Notes under the pieces: model-generated
The model's database searches: none
What the model was told of the DNA's origin: nothing
Seen by the model: the letters and a program-made list of their open reading frames with translations, nothing else
DNA from: Muribaculaceae bacterium
GTDB lineage: Bacteria; Bacteroidota; Bacteroidia; Bacteroidales; Muribaculaceae
Assembly: GCA_017427945.1 (NCBI GenBank)
Contig: JAFRRT010000002.1
Span: 1 to 64,000, forward strand
Direction of reading: 5' to 3'
DNA length: 64,000 nt
Position numbers and translations under genes: made by a program
In this document: one piece after another, positions 51,747 through 61,279 of the stretch
Layout of the letters: the number at the start of each line of letters is the position of its first letter
Position numbering within the stretch: position 1 is the stretch's first letter

Positions 51747-52768
51747 CTCGGCTTCTTCAATTTATGCCTAATAATACCAACGAGCAATCGGTAACAGTGA
51801 AACCGCAAACAATTTTTAACCAACCGCAATCGATTGTTCATGTCAGAAACATGAGCAAGAGAATAAACCTCATGAGCCACGTTATCTTCGCTCAAAAGTT
51901 CCGACAATTTTGTAACAATATTAGCTGATGACAAAGATTTGTCTTTACATAGGCTTACTACCATCAAATCCATTAGATATACAGCCGAATTTGCATTCGC
52001 TCGTCTTTCAATACGAAAATGAGCACGCTTGGACTTCTCCAGATACAGTGCCTTAACGTTTCTCCAAAACCCTTCTGCGTCAAAATCTGTTATCATGCTG
52101 GATGTCACTGACCCAGAATTGGCAAAATAGTTATAAATCACGGTATCATCAACAACGATTCTTTCGCAATGTTGAATCATGTCGATATTAAGAACTTGAT
52201 CCTCCCATGGTTTTAAATTCTCATTTAATGTAAATCCATTATAACATAAAATGCTCTTCCTGTAGATCTGCTTCCACATGAAACCATGCAAACGCTCGCG
52301 ACCTTTTAAAAATCCAAAAGCCTGAGGCAAAATGCCATTGATAATAGCTTCTCCCTCATACGTTCCGTTTGTAAATGGTGGAAGGTTAAACTGAATGACT
52401 TCATCAAAATGAGTTTTATGGGCCGTAATATATAGGTCACAATCTTGCTCCTTTATAATCTGAAAAGCCTTGTCATAACCACCCGGCTCCAAAAAATCAT
52501 CGGAATCGCAAAAACCCACATACTCGCCATGGCACTCTCTTATGCCCAACATACGCGCTTTAATATAACCAATATTCTCTTTGAGGCAATACAAGAAGAA
52601 ACGACTATCTTTTTTAGCGTATTCAGCACAAATTTCACCACAGCTATCAGGAGATCCATTATCAATCAAAAAGAACTCCAAGTCAGGACTTTTTAATGCC
52701 ATCATTGAATCCAACAAGCGAGGGAGATACTTCTCGGCCTTATATATAGTTGTAATAATGCTAATCAT
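51743..52768 (-). CDS. Family 2 glycosyltransferase
   Basis: The 341-residue protein has SIITTIYKAEKYLPRLLDSM, FFLIDNGSPDSCGE, NIGYIKARMLGIRECHG and VGFCDSDDFLEPGG. It has no membrane segments. It lies between the flippase and the acyltransferase. Confidence 0.87.
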   Translation of the reverse strand: MISIITTIYKAEKYLPRLLDSMMALKSPDLEFFLIDNGSPDSCGEICAEYAKKDSRFFLYCLKENIGYIKARMLGIRECHGEYVGFCDSDDFLEPGGYDKAFQIIKEQDCDLYITAHKTHFDEVIQFNLPPFTNGTYEGEAIINGILPQAFGFLKGRERLHGFMWKQIYRKSILCYNGFTLNENLKPWEDQVLNIDMIQHCERIVVDDTVIYNYFANSGSVTSSMITDFDAEGFWRNVKALYLEKSKRAHFRIERRANANSAVYLMDLMVVSLCKDKSLSSANIVTKLSELLSEDNVAHEVYSLAHVSDMNNRLRLVKNCLRFHCYRLLVGIIRHKLKKPR

Positions 52769-52803
52769 ATTATTCCTTTCCGTTTTTAAGTGATTAACCT
52801 GAT

Positions 52804-54372
52804 TTATGAATCCCTTCTATTACGACTAACGATATGCAACTTTTTCATCAGAGCGGAACGTTCCTTAGCCGTTAACACTATAATTGTAGTTGCAACAAAA
52901 CCAATTATGGTAAATATGATTGCAGCGATAATCAGTTTCGGCCAAGTATTCGCAATAAAAACGAACCGCATCAGATAGCCGATCAAGCAAAGTATAACCG
53001 TACAATAGACCGATGGGCGCAAGGTCTCAAAAAAGATATACTTATTAAGGCCAAGATATTTTGCAGAATAAGGAATCACAAACACCATGTTTTTTATAAA
53101 GCAGAAAACAACACTTACTCCAGCCACCGCATATACACCAAGGGTGGTGTACTTCACCAATAACAATGTCACTACAATGATTAGTAAACCATTCATAATA
53201 GTGACCAAAGAATTCTCTTTGACCTTATTAACAACAGTGAAAACACTGAACAAAGGCTGCATGCCTGTGAAAAACACGCGACCAAATATGGTAATTGTCG
53301 ATAAAATAAAAAGTATCCACGCGTCTTGTGTAGGCTGCCACAACTTGTAGAACTCTAAGCCATATACAAAGAGAAAAGCAAGCGGAATCGAGCAAACCAC
53401 AGAAATCAATTTTGCAGACTGGGAGATTGTATGAACTATCTGTTTAGTGTCTGAATGGGCGTAATCTATGATGAGCGAAGGGGTAAACACATGCGCAATC
53501 GTAAAATTCAGCGTCGAAATAAAACCTGGCATTACTTTAGCCACTGCTAAGATACCCATCGCCTTAGGACCTACAAATATATTAGCCACCAATAAATCCA
53601 TCCCACTTGTTAAAATATTACCCATCGATGAAATGGTATTCCATATTCCGGAAGAAATCAGTGTTTTTATCGATGACCACGAAAAATCCTTAATACGTGC
53701 CCTTAATTCCGGAAGAAGTTTGGATTTATATAACAGTTTAATGCCAGATCCCACAAAAGCGCCAATCAATGAAGCAACACCAACAAGGCTAACCGAGGCA
53801 GGCAACCAAGCAAAAAGAGCTAAAATCAACAACAACCTCAAAACAGATTGTAATGACGAATTCAATGAATCCAAATACAATTTGTTCTTAATGTAAGGCG
53901 AAAGTGACCATGCGGCAGAAACAGTAAAGACTATCGTGGATAAGAAGAGAAGTGAGAATAAGAACTTAACATCAACAATCAGTTTGTCAGGAATAACAAC
54001 CAAATACTCAAGGTAAAGTACACATGCAAGGCCAATAACAGCATAGGCAATCGCTAAAAATACATTCCCCCAAAACAGTGACGAATACAGGTTTGATACT
54101 TTTTCGTCATCATTCCGATACAAGGCCATCATGATGAAACGTCCGGCCATCGAGTTCAGTGCAGTACTCGCTACTGTAGCATAAGAGATAAAATTATTCG
54201 CGAGTGAAACAAATCCATTGGCTTCTACGCCAATTGTCTTAACTATATAGGGAGTAAGGAAAAATGAAATCAATGCACCTACCAGCATATTAATCACGCT
54301 GGCTGCAACATTTATTGCATGCTGTTTATTGCGAGAGAATTCGCTATTGATTAACTTATCGAGTATCGACAT
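52804..54372 (-). CDS. wzx: Polysaccharide flippase (Wzx/MATE-like)
   Basis: The 522-residue protein has about twelve to fourteen membrane segments and resembles oligosaccharide flippases. The N-terminus is NVAASVINMLVGALISFFLTPYIVKTIGVEANGF, followed by many helices up to IGFVATTIIVLTAKERS. It moves undecaprenyl-linked repeat units to the periplasm, and with the EpsG-type polymerase defines a Wzx/Wzy pathway. The symbol is given by role. Confidence 0.88.
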   Translation of the reverse strand: MSILDKLINSEFSRNKQHAINVAASVINMLVGALISFFLTPYIVKTIGVEANGFVSLANNFISYATVASTALNSMAGRFIMMALYRNDDEKVSNLYSSLFWGNVFLAIAYAVIGLACVLYLEYLVVIPDKLIVDVKFLFSLLFLSTIVFTVSAAWSLSPYIKNKLYLDSLNSSLQSVLRLLLILALFAWLPASVSLVGVASLIGAFVGSGIKLLYKSKLLPELRARIKDFSWSSIKTLISSGIWNTISSMGNILTSGMDLLVANIFVGPKAMGILAVAKVMPGFISTLNFTIAHVFTPSLIIDYAHSDTKQIVHTISQSAKLISVVCSIPLAFLFVYGLEFYKLWQPTQDAWILFILSTITIFGRVFFTGMQPLFSVFTVVNKVKENSLVTIMNGLLIIVVTLLLVKYTTLGVYAVAGVSVVFCFIKNMVFVIPYSAKYLGLNKYIFFETLRPSVYCTVILCLIGYLMRFVFIANTWPKLIIAAIIFTIIGFVATTIIVLTAKERSALMKKLHIVSRNRRDS

Positions 54373-54404
54373 TTTGTTTTGGAGAGCCGATCTCTCTCAA
54401 ACTA

Positions 54405-54977
54405 TCATTTGAGAATCAGCTTTGTGTAATCTTTGAAAGACATCAAATTACGGTCTTTGTCGCTGATTATGAGATTCTGCTCACCGCCGATTTCATCAAA
54501 TGGCCAAACGATGCCTATGTCAGGGTCATTATACATGATACCCGAATCTCCCTCACCATAGAAAATCTCGGCACACTTATAGCTGACAATGGAGTCTTCC
54601 AAAACCAAATAACCATGGCCAAAATACTGTGGAACAAGAAGTGAGTTCATATTCTCACCCGTTAGATGGAAGCCTATCCACTTACCGTAAGTGGGCGATG
54701 ACGGGCGGAGATCAACTATCACGTCATAGACATGACCACTTATGCACCTGACGAGCTTTGCCTGTTGTTTAACGAGCTGGAAATGAGTTGCACGGATGAC
54801 GCCCCGTTTTGAAATGGTATAAAAGACTTCCTTTAAATCATGATCAATTCCATTGGCTTTAAACGTGTCAATGTTGTAGTCCTTAACAAAACCGCCACGT
54901 TCATCGGTGGCGCAGAAAGGCTTAATCAAATAAGCGCCTTCCAGTTCCAATTCCTGGAAATCAAACTTCTGTATCAT
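54405..54977 (-). CDS. RfbC-like nucleotide-sugar 3,5-epimerase
   Basis: The 190-residue cupin-fold protein has LELEGAYLIKPFCATDERGGFVKDYN, catalytic His region FYTISKRGVIRATHFQ, LVRCISGHVYDVIVDLRPSSPTYGKWIGF and VPQYFGHGYLVLEDSIVSYKC. The family converts 4-keto-6-deoxy sugars from D-xylo to L-lyxo forms. Here it acts next to CDP-glucose genes, so a CDP-4-keto-6-deoxyhexose is the likely substrate, rather than dTDP. It is 9 bases downstream of the reductase gene. Confidence 0.85.
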   Translation of the reverse strand: MIQKFDFQELELEGAYLIKPFCATDERGGFVKDYNIDTFKANGIDHDLKEVFYTISKRGVIRATHFQLVKQQAKLVRCISGHVYDVIVDLRPSSPTYGKWIGFHLTGENMNSLLVPQYFGHGYLVLEDSIVSYKCAEIFYGEGDSGIMYNDPDIGIVWPFDEIGGEQNLIISDKDRNLMSFKDYTKLILK

Positions 54978-54986
54978 AGTGTGCGT

Positions 54987-55898
54987 TTATAGTGTTTTTA
55001 GCCATTCCATCGTCAAGCGGGTACCTTCTGCAAAGCCAACTTCTGGTTCAAAACTGCAGTCTGTCTTGATGTCGGTAGTGTCAAAAGCCGAAAGTGGCAT
55101 ATTTGTGCCTGTGAACGGGACATCCCCAAACAATGGTGTAGCATCGGGAGCCAGAGCTCGCTGCATCTCAAGAATAAACTCCTTGAGAGGACGGGCATTA
55201 CCACTGCCAATGATATACTCTTTGAAAGGTATTCCATCCTTAGCTACCGCAAAGAAAGCTTTAGCCACATCAGTTACATAGACAAAATCATAATTCTGTG
55301 TGCCAGCAGTGAATTGCAACGGCTCATTATTGATGATTTTGCGCAGTGTCGTATTCACGAACCTGGGGGAGAGTTCCCCTACCCCATAAGCATTCGTAAT
55401 CATGGGCCACAACAAATCGATTCCGATATTTGAAGCAACCGATTTGCAGAGACAATGTGCTATGAGTTTGCCCATCCCGTAAATATAGCCCATTCCTGGA
55501 CGACTCTCTTGCTCATGAACAGCGGCCTCGACCTCTCGTTCCATGATACTACCGGCGCATACAAATCGGCTGCAGCCCAATTGCTTTGCAGTCTTCATGC
55601 ATTCTACAGTATTGAGCGCATTCTGCATCTGCAGGTTATAGTCTGTCCGTTGCGAGCCGGCAGACCCAGCCCATGCAAAATGGACAAACGTATCATAATA
55701 ATCAGATTCCACTGCATCGAGAAGTTGTTTGGGATTACTTACATCAATGCACTTATATGACAAACCAGCGCGAGGTTTCAAACGGCGGGGCTCTTCAATG
55801 ATATCGAGAGCCAACACTTCCATACCATTATCGAGAAAGCATTGGACTGTATAACTCCCAACAAAACCATCAGCACCAGTAATGATAACTCTTTTCAT
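54987..55898 (-). CDS. NAD(P)-dependent sugar epimerase/reductase (RfbJ-like)
   Basis: The product is about 303 residues from MKRVIITGADGFVGSYTVQ (a Met at 55919 adds a poor leader). The Rossmann glycine motif ITGADGFVG, catalytic-type Y-x3-K (YIYGMGKLIAH, about residues 140-146) and cofactor contacts are visible. It resembles reductases that finish CDP-6-deoxyhexose pathways, such as RfbJ. The final sugar (for example a 6-deoxy-altrose/talose type) cannot be fixed from sequence. Confidence 0.83.
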   Translation of the reverse strand: MKRVIITGADGFVGSYTVQCFLDNGMEVLALDIIEEPRRLKPRAGLSYKCIDVSNPKQLLDAVESDYYDTFVHFAWAGSAGSQRTDYNLQMQNALNTVECMKTAKQLGCSRFVCAGSIMEREVEAAVHEQESRPGMGYIYGMGKLIAHCLCKSVASNIGIDLLWPMITNAYGVGELSPRFVNTTLRKIINNEPLQFTAGTQNYDFVYVTDVAKAFFAVAKDGIPFKEYIIGSGNARPLKEFILEMQRALAPDATPLFGDVPFTGTNMPLSAFDTTDIKTDCSFEPEVGFAEGTRLTMEWLKTL

Positions 55899-55912
55899 AG
55901 CTCCAACTATGT

Positions 55913-56971
55913 TTAACAACTCAAATAATCTTCAATCTGCTGATTCATGCAAGCAGTCAAGTCTCCATTTGCTTCCCAACATTTGCTCCACTCAACAACC
56001 TTGCTTATCGCAGTGTCAAGGTTCCAACGAGGATACCAACCGAAGACGGACTTAATCTTTGAACAATCCAGTTTAAGGAAATTAGCCTCATGAGGTCCAT
56101 CTTTACTTGCGGGAGTTTTCCATGTCAGGCCATTGCCCCAGTGTTTAACAAACAAGTCAACCAAAGCACCGGTTGTAAAGCAGTCCATATCATCAGGTCC
56201 CACGTTATACCATCCAGCATAATCGGCGTCTCCGTATTGTTTGGCGCAAATCATGAGATAAGCGAAAAGAGGTTCCAGAACATGCTGGTAAGGACGAGTG
56301 GAATGAGGATTGCGGACAATTATTTCCTTTCCGCTGACAGCTGCTCTAACGCAATCAGGGATGATACGGTCATTAGCGAAATCTCCTCCACCAATAACAT
56401 TTCCAGCCCGAGCTGTGGATATTGCTATCCTTGAGTCTTGAAAGAAGCTATTTTTGTAACTATGAGTAACCAACTCAGAGCATGACTTGGAGTTTGAGTA
56501 AGGATCAAAGCCGTCAAGCATCTCGTCCTCACGATAACCCCATGGCCACTCCCTATTAAGATATACTTTGTCAGTTGTAACATTCAGGAATGAGCGAACA
56601 GACTGACATTGGCGCACACACTCCATGATGTTGACTGTACCCATCACATTAGTCTCGTAAGTATAACGAGGCTGCTTATAGCTGTCACGAACGATGGGTT
56701 GGGCGGCAAGATGCATGACTATCTCGGGTTGGACCTCATTGAAAATGTCTATCAGATGGTCAAAATCACGAATATCACCAATGACTGAGTGGCATATCCC
56801 ATCAATGCCGGCTATATCAAACAAAGAGGGTTTGGTGGCAGGTGCCAACGAATAACCAGTAACATTTGCCCCTAATCGGTTAAGAATCACACAAAGCCAG
56901 GATCCCTTGAAACCGGTGTGACCAGTCACCAGAACTCTTTTGTTACGGTAAAAATCCAGATCAAACTCCAT
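55913..56971 (-). CDS. rfbG: CDP-glucose 4,6-dehydratase
   Basis: The 352-residue SDR enzyme turns CDP-glucose into CDP-4-keto-6-deoxyglucose. It has VLVTGHTGFKGSWLCVIL (Rossmann), MHLAAQPIVRDSYKQPRYTYETNV, the Y-x3-K region in DPYSNSKSCSELVTHSYKNSF, and ARAGNVIGGGDFANDRIIPD. It is immediately downstream of the CDP-glucose synthase, consistent with a two-step pathway. Confidence 0.92.
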   Translation of the reverse strand: MEFDLDFYRNKRVLVTGHTGFKGSWLCVILNRLGANVTGYSLAPATKPSLFDIAGIDGICHSVIGDIRDFDHLIDIFNEVQPEIVMHLAAQPIVRDSYKQPRYTYETNVMGTVNIMECVRQCQSVRSFLNVTTDKVYLNREWPWGYREDEMLDGFDPYSNSKSCSELVTHSYKNSFFQDSRIAISTARAGNVIGGGDFANDRIIPDCVRAAVSGKEIIVRNPHSTRPYQHVLEPLFAYLMICAKQYGDADYAGWYNVGPDDMDCFTTGALVDLFVKHWGNGLTWKTPASKDGPHEANFLKLDCSKIKSVFGWYPRWNLDTAISKVVEWSKCWEANGDLTACMNQQIEDYLSC

Positions 56972-57001
56972 GACTCAACAGTCTAATATGGTGATTCAAT
57001 A

Positions 57002-57778
57002 TCAGTCCCAAAGTTTCCAAGGCGCTTGACCCGAAGCCCATAACTTCTCGAGCTTTTCCCTTTCACGAAGAGTGTCCATACATTGCCAGAAGCCTTTGTG
57101 GACATAACCCATCAACTGGTTGTCACGTACAAGGCCATTCATGGGCTCTTTCTCAAAAATAATATCATCGCCGGAAATGTAATCAAAAAGAGCCGGTTCA
57201 AACACCATGAAACCAATATTAATCATATCGGCATCGAGATCACTCTTCTCACGGAATGCCTCGACTTTGCCATCGCTTGAAAGCTCAAGTACGCCCTTGT
57301 TCTGGCTAAAGTTGTAAACCGAAACCGTGCCGATCTTATTGTGCGACTTGTGATACTCAACAAGTTCCTTCACATTAATATCACCGACGGCATCACCATA
57401 GGTAAGCATGAAAGTCTCATTGCCCACATAGTCCTTGATGCGCTTCACACGACCACCAGTTTGAGTATTAAGCCCCGTGTCGATTACCGTGACACGCCAA
57501 GGCTCAACATGTTTACGATGGACTATTATTTCATTGTCATTGGCAAAGTCAAATGTTACGTCGGACGTATGAAGGAAATAGTCAGCGAACCATTCCTTGA
57601 TTACGTGCTGACGATAGCCTGCGCAAATAATGAAATCATTGAATCCATAATAGGAATACACTTTCATTATGTGCCACAAGATGGGCATACCTCCAATTTC
57701 CACCATCGGCTTTGGCCGAAATTGGGATTCTTCAGAAATGCGAGTACCAAAACCACCCGCCAGGATTACTACTTTCAT
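57002..57778 (-). CDS. rfbF: Glucose-1-phosphate cytidylyltransferase
   Basis: The 258-residue enzyme makes CDP-glucose from CTP and glucose-1-phosphate. The N-terminal pyrophosphorylase loop VVILAGGFGTRISEESQFRPKPMVEIGG, ICAGYRQHVIKEWF, ETFMLTYGDAVGDINV and FWQCMDTLREREKLEKLW are characteristic. It starts the CDP-sugar pathway with rfbG downstream. It is 23 bases after the GT4 gene. Confidence 0.93.
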   Translation of the reverse strand: MKVVILAGGFGTRISEESQFRPKPMVEIGGMPILWHIMKVYSYYGFNDFIICAGYRQHVIKEWFADYFLHTSDVTFDFANDNEIIVHRKHVEPWRVTVIDTGLNTQTGGRVKRIKDYVGNETFMLTYGDAVGDINVKELVEYHKSHNKIGTVSVYNFSQNKGVLELSSDGKVEAFREKSDLDADMINIGFMVFEPALFDYISGDDIIFEKEPMNGLVRDNQLMGYVHKGFWQCMDTLREREKLEKLWASGQAPWKLWD

Positions 57779-57801
57779 GTTATATCGTTTTAATTAAAAT
57801 G

Positions 57802-58917
57802 TCACAATGAGTCAAAGAATTTCTCATACTCATCGACCAATGCCTGAGTAGTCATGTTAGAGAAGGCTTTGATATTGGCTGCATATTGGTCAATCTTTTC
57901 TCGATGAGTCAAAAGGTCTTTCAATCCTGTGTAAATCGATTCATCATCGTTAGGTACAATCATTCCATACTTGCCGTTTTCCAAGATTTCCTCCATACCA
58001 GAACAATCGGTTGTGAAAACGGGGACACCCAATGCGATGGCTTCAGTAGTAGCAGTGCTGTACCCCTCTCTATAAGAAGAGCACACGAACATGTCCATTT
58101 TTGTTAAGTATTTATATGGATTAGGATCGAAACCTAAAAGTTTGATGTCTTCTGATAATCCAAATGAATCGATAGACTTTTGCAGATTTTCTCTCTCTTC
58201 GCCTTTACCCAAGATATAGAGTTTTACACGCTCTGCCAAGCCTTCAGACTTCAATCGATGAAAAGCATCTATCAGGCGATGAAAACCTTTTACCTTAATC
58301 AGTCTGTTAACAGCACAGAGGTTCAAACAATCCTTATCCAAGTCAAAAGGCATCGGTTGTTTTGATAATTCCATAATTTGATCGAAATCATTCACATTAT
58401 GGATAACCCTCATCGGAACTTTTATCTCTGGAAACAAGTCTTCAAAGCACTCTCTCGTACGATGGGCAACATACACCAACTCATCTAAACGATTATAGGC
58501 TTTTATCATCTCTTTGTCATTACGAAAACCTGCAATAGGGGTTTTTCGTTGCTTGAACTCAATATGTACCCATGCTACCTTCTTGGTATTCTTATGAGGG
58601 CATGCAGCAACAATCCTAGTTGGCGAGTTCTCGAGATAAGCAACCTCTACATCATATTTACCTCTTATGAAGAGCCAATGCCAAAAGCGCCCAGGTAAAA
58701 TCTTCTGAATCTGATTAAATCCCCTGAACTCACGCTTGAATACACTACTGAATTTAATGCCCTCGGGTACTGCATTCACATATGGGCCTGCACCGAAGAT
58801 GGTTTTCAATGTAATATCATACTTCGTGAGATCGATAAACTTGAGCAAGTTTACCAGAACACGCTCGGCTCCACCACCTTGCAAGTCGTAATGAAAAAAC
58901 AGGATCTTTTTTTTCAT
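57802..58917 (-). CDS. Family 4 glycosyltransferase, first gene of the locus
   Basis: The product is about 371 residues starting MKKKILFFHYDLQGGGAERV (a Met at 58959 adds 14 residues without homology). The GT-B fold shows GGGAERV near the start, LYILGKGEERENLQ, and a donor-binding E-x7-E in REGYSTATTEAIALGVPV. No membrane segment is seen. It is the first gene downstream of the operon promoter and leader. Confidence 0.88.
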   Translation of the reverse strand: MKKKILFFHYDLQGGGAERVLVNLLKFIDLTKYDITLKTIFGAGPYVNAVPEGIKFSSVFKREFRGFNQIQKILPGRFWHWLFIRGKYDVEVAYLENSPTRIVAACPHKNTKKVAWVHIEFKQRKTPIAGFRNDKEMIKAYNRLDELVYVAHRTRECFEDLFPEIKVPMRVIHNVNDFDQIMELSKQPMPFDLDKDCLNLCAVNRLIKVKGFHRLIDAFHRLKSEGLAERVKLYILGKGEERENLQKSIDSFGLSEDIKLLGFDPNPYKYLTKMDMFVCSSYREGYSTATTEAIALGVPVFTTDCSGMEEILENGKYGMIVPNDDESIYTGLKDLLTHREKIDQYAANIKAFSNMTTQALVDEYEKFFDSL

Positions 58918-59223
58918 TGGATTATTCAGCTGAATGTCAATTCTTTGATAATTGCGCAATACAAATGATTCTAATACTCTTTCGCTACACTCCTATGCAC
59001 TATAAGAGAGGCAGATTCCTTAAAAAACAGTGGGTTTTGAGATGCTTCAAGAGTGTAAGATAAGGGTCACCAACCCTTGGCGGGACCAGCGAACTGTGAG
59101 TATTAGGTAATGCTGAAGACACTATCACAGTAGTCATTTACAGCAGATTACCAACATTATGTCTTAAATTCCATGTTCCTACACACATGTGTACACACGC
59201 GAATTTCCTTTACTTTCAACCTG
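58918..59223 (-). other. Long 5' leader of the polysaccharide operon with hairpins
   Basis: About 300 bases separate the promoter at 59224 from the first gene. They contain no convincing frame. A 6-bp hairpin AAGGGT/ACCCTT (59062-59067 with 59073-59078) and an A/T-rich run around 59020-59040 lie in it. In Bacteroides capsule loci such leaders are sites of transcription antitermination, but no UpxY-like gene is seen here, so that role is only a hypothesis. Confidence 0.5.
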
Positions 59224-59255
59224 CAAAGATAAGCAATTTCCCCCAATCCAACAAA
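59224..59255 (-). promoter_or_regulatory. Main promoter of the polysaccharide locus
   Basis: On the minus strand, -33 TTTG (plus CAAA 59252-59255), a 20-base spacer and -7 TATCTTTG (plus CAAAGATA 59224-59231) match the consensus perfectly. It is oriented leftward into the glycan genes. Confidence 0.82.
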
Positions 59256-59359
59256 TATGTGCGGCAAGTTTTGACCAATTAAAAACAATGAACAAAGTTC
59301 CTTATAAAACAGGTTGCAAGAAGAATGAAAAATAATTTGCACATGACTCTCTGCCAGTA

Positions 59360-59391
59360 GTTGCAAGGAACCGAAAAAAAATGTAATTTTG
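59360..59391 (+). promoter_or_regulatory. Promoter of the pdxA operon
   Basis: The -33 GTTG (59360-59363), a 20-base spacer and -7 TAATTTTG (59384-59391) give a leader of about 45 bases. It is divergent from the polysaccharide promoter, which is 130 bases away. Confidence 0.72.
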
Positions 59392-59443
59392 CAAGTTGAA
59401 AAAAATGTCAATTCACCAATAAAACTGATTAAAATCTCGAGAA

Positions 59444-60547
59444 ATGAACGAAAACAATAATGTACGTTTAAAGGTCGGCATCACTATTGGAGACACTAAC
59501 GGAATAGGCACCGAAGTGGCCCTGAAAGCCGTTTGTGCACCAGAGATGATGGATTTGTGCATACCTATCATTTATGGTTCAAGCCGAATCGTGAGCTACC
59601 ACCGCAATGCATGCAATCTGCCAAGTTTCCAGATCAACCACACCAAGAGCGCTGAAAACATCAAGGACAATATGCCCAATCTGGTGGAATGCATCAATCA
59701 AGACATCAAGATAGAGATGGGACACCCCAGCAAACAGGCCGGGCTCGCATCATTCACCGCCCTTGAGGCTGCTGTTAGCGACCTAAAGGCAGGTATTATT
59801 GATGTGTTAGTAACTGCTCCTATCAGCAAAGATAACATCCAAAGTGAGCAATTCCATTTCCCCGGACACACCGAGTACCTGGAAAGTGCCACCGGAGATG
59901 GTTCGAAGGCAATGATGATTCTCTGCACACACTCGCTCCGCGTGGCCCTTGCAACCATCCATATGCCCCTTTCACAAGTGCCTACGGCACTGACTGTTGA
60001 AGGCATCCGTGAAAAGCTCAGGCTTTTAAATGCCTCGCTCAAGCGAGATTTCAATATCGGTGGTCCCCGCATTGCCGTACTGTCACTGAACCCTCATGCC
60101 GGCGAGAACGGTGTCTTGGGAAAAGAAGAGCAAGAAATCATTCAACCCGCCATCCAATTGTCACTTGACGAGGATGGTGTACAGTGTTTTGGACCTTATG
60201 CTGCTGACGGTTTCTTCGGTTCACGGCAATACCGCCGTTTTGACGCCATCCTTGCCATGTATCACGACCAGGGTCTGGCACCGTTCAAGACCATCGCAAT
60301 GGACGAGGGCGTCAACTTCACCGCTGGACTACCCATCGTGCGTACCAGCCCCGATCACGGAACTGGCTATGACATTGCAGGGCAAGGTATCGCCAATGAG
60401 TCATCCATGCGCCAAGCCATCTATACGGCCATCGACATTTACCGCAACCGCATCCGCTATGATGAGGCGAACCAAAACCCATTACCCAAGTTGTTCCAGG
60501 ACCGTGGGCGTGACAACGTGAAGCTTGACCTGACAAAAAGCGAATAA
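59444..60547 (+). CDS. pdxA: 4-hydroxythreonine-4-phosphate dehydrogenase
   Basis: The enzyme is an NAD-dependent step of pyridoxal-phosphate synthesis. The 367-residue protein has GITIGDTNGIGTEVALKAV, VTAPISKDNIQ, FPGHTEYLES, NPHAGENGVLG, AMYHDQGLAPFKTIA and RTSPDHGTGYDIAG, including the three metal-ligand His. It is first of three rightward genes; the next starts 6 bases after its stop. Confidence 0.93.
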   Translation: MNENNNVRLKVGITIGDTNGIGTEVALKAVCAPEMMDLCIPIIYGSSRIVSYHRNACNLPSFQINHTKSAENIKDNMPNLVECINQDIKIEMGHPSKQAGLASFTALEAAVSDLKAGIIDVLVTAPISKDNIQSEQFHFPGHTEYLESATGDGSKAMMILCTHSLRVALATIHMPLSQVPTALTVEGIREKLRLLNASLKRDFNIGGPRIAVLSLNPHAGENGVLGKEEQEIIQPAIQLSLDEDGVQCFGPYAADGFFGSRQYRRFDAILAMYHDQGLAPFKTIAMDEGVNFTAGLPIVRTSPDHGTGYDIAGQGIANESSMRQAIYTAIDIYRNRIRYDEANQNPLPKLFQDRGRDNVKLDLTKSE

Positions 60548-60553
60548 CAGCAA

Positions 60554-61255
60554 ATGATAAAAGGTATCATCTTTGATTATGGCGGCACCCTCGACAGCCG
60601 CGGAGTCCATTGGAGCGAAATCCTGTGGGACGGCTTCCGTCATGCCGCTGTTCCTATAGACAAGGACACATTCCGCTCAGTGTATGTAGAAGCCGAGCGA
60701 GCTTTGGCTCGAGAGCGCATTATTCTTCCTCAAGATAACTTCCACGACCTGCTGGTCAAAAAAGTGACACTGGAAGTCGGTTTTCTGCCTCAACAACCTG
60801 ATTCGGAGACCTGCGACAAATGGGTAATGCAAATTGCAGACTTCTGTGACAGCGCAGCTCGAGCCTGTATTGATGAGGCACGGCCGATTCTTGAGGAATT
60901 GCACGAACAATTCCCGTTGATGCTGGTAAGCAACTTCTACGGCAATATCGATGAAGTGCTGCGCGAGTATGGAATCCGCCACCTGTTCAAAGGAATCATC
61001 GAGAGTTCTGTCGTGGGAATTCGCAAGCCGAACCCTACCCTGTTCCGTCTTGGAGTTGATGCCCTCGAAATGGATCCTCAAGATGTTCTTGTCGTGGGAG
61101 ATAGCTTACGCAAGGATATTGAGCCGGCAGAGCACCTGGGCTGTCAGGTGTTGTGGCTCAAGGGTAAAGGCTGGACCGCCGAGGAAGACAACCAAACCCA
61201 CCCTCACACCATCACCAAAATCTCGCAAGTACCCGAGTGGATAAGCAACCTTTAG
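60554..61255 (+). CDS. HAD-superfamily hydrolase
   Basis: The 233-residue protein has HAD motif I IIFDYGGTLDSRG (nucleophile Asp; the usual D-x-D is D-Y-G), motif II LMLVSNFYG, motif III lysine in VVGIRKPNPTLF and motif IV VLVVGDSLRKDI. It is probably a phosphatase of a small metabolite. The substrate is not known. It follows pdxA by 6 bases. Confidence 0.87.
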   Translation: MIKGIIFDYGGTLDSRGVHWSEILWDGFRHAAVPIDKDTFRSVYVEAERALARERIILPQDNFHDLLVKKVTLEVGFLPQQPDSETCDKWVMQIADFCDSAARACIDEARPILEELHEQFPLMLVSNFYGNIDEVLREYGIRHLFKGIIESSVVGIRKPNPTLFRLGVDALEMDPQDVLVVGDSLRKDIEPAEHLGCQVLWLKGKGWTAEEDNQTHPHTITKISQVPEWISNL

Positions 61256-61279
61256 TTAACAACAAAACAGTATATTGAA

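Noticed and set aside
59157-59411. Leftward frame of 84 residues between the divergent promoters
   Set aside because: It spans the polysaccharide promoter and has no recognisable protein features.
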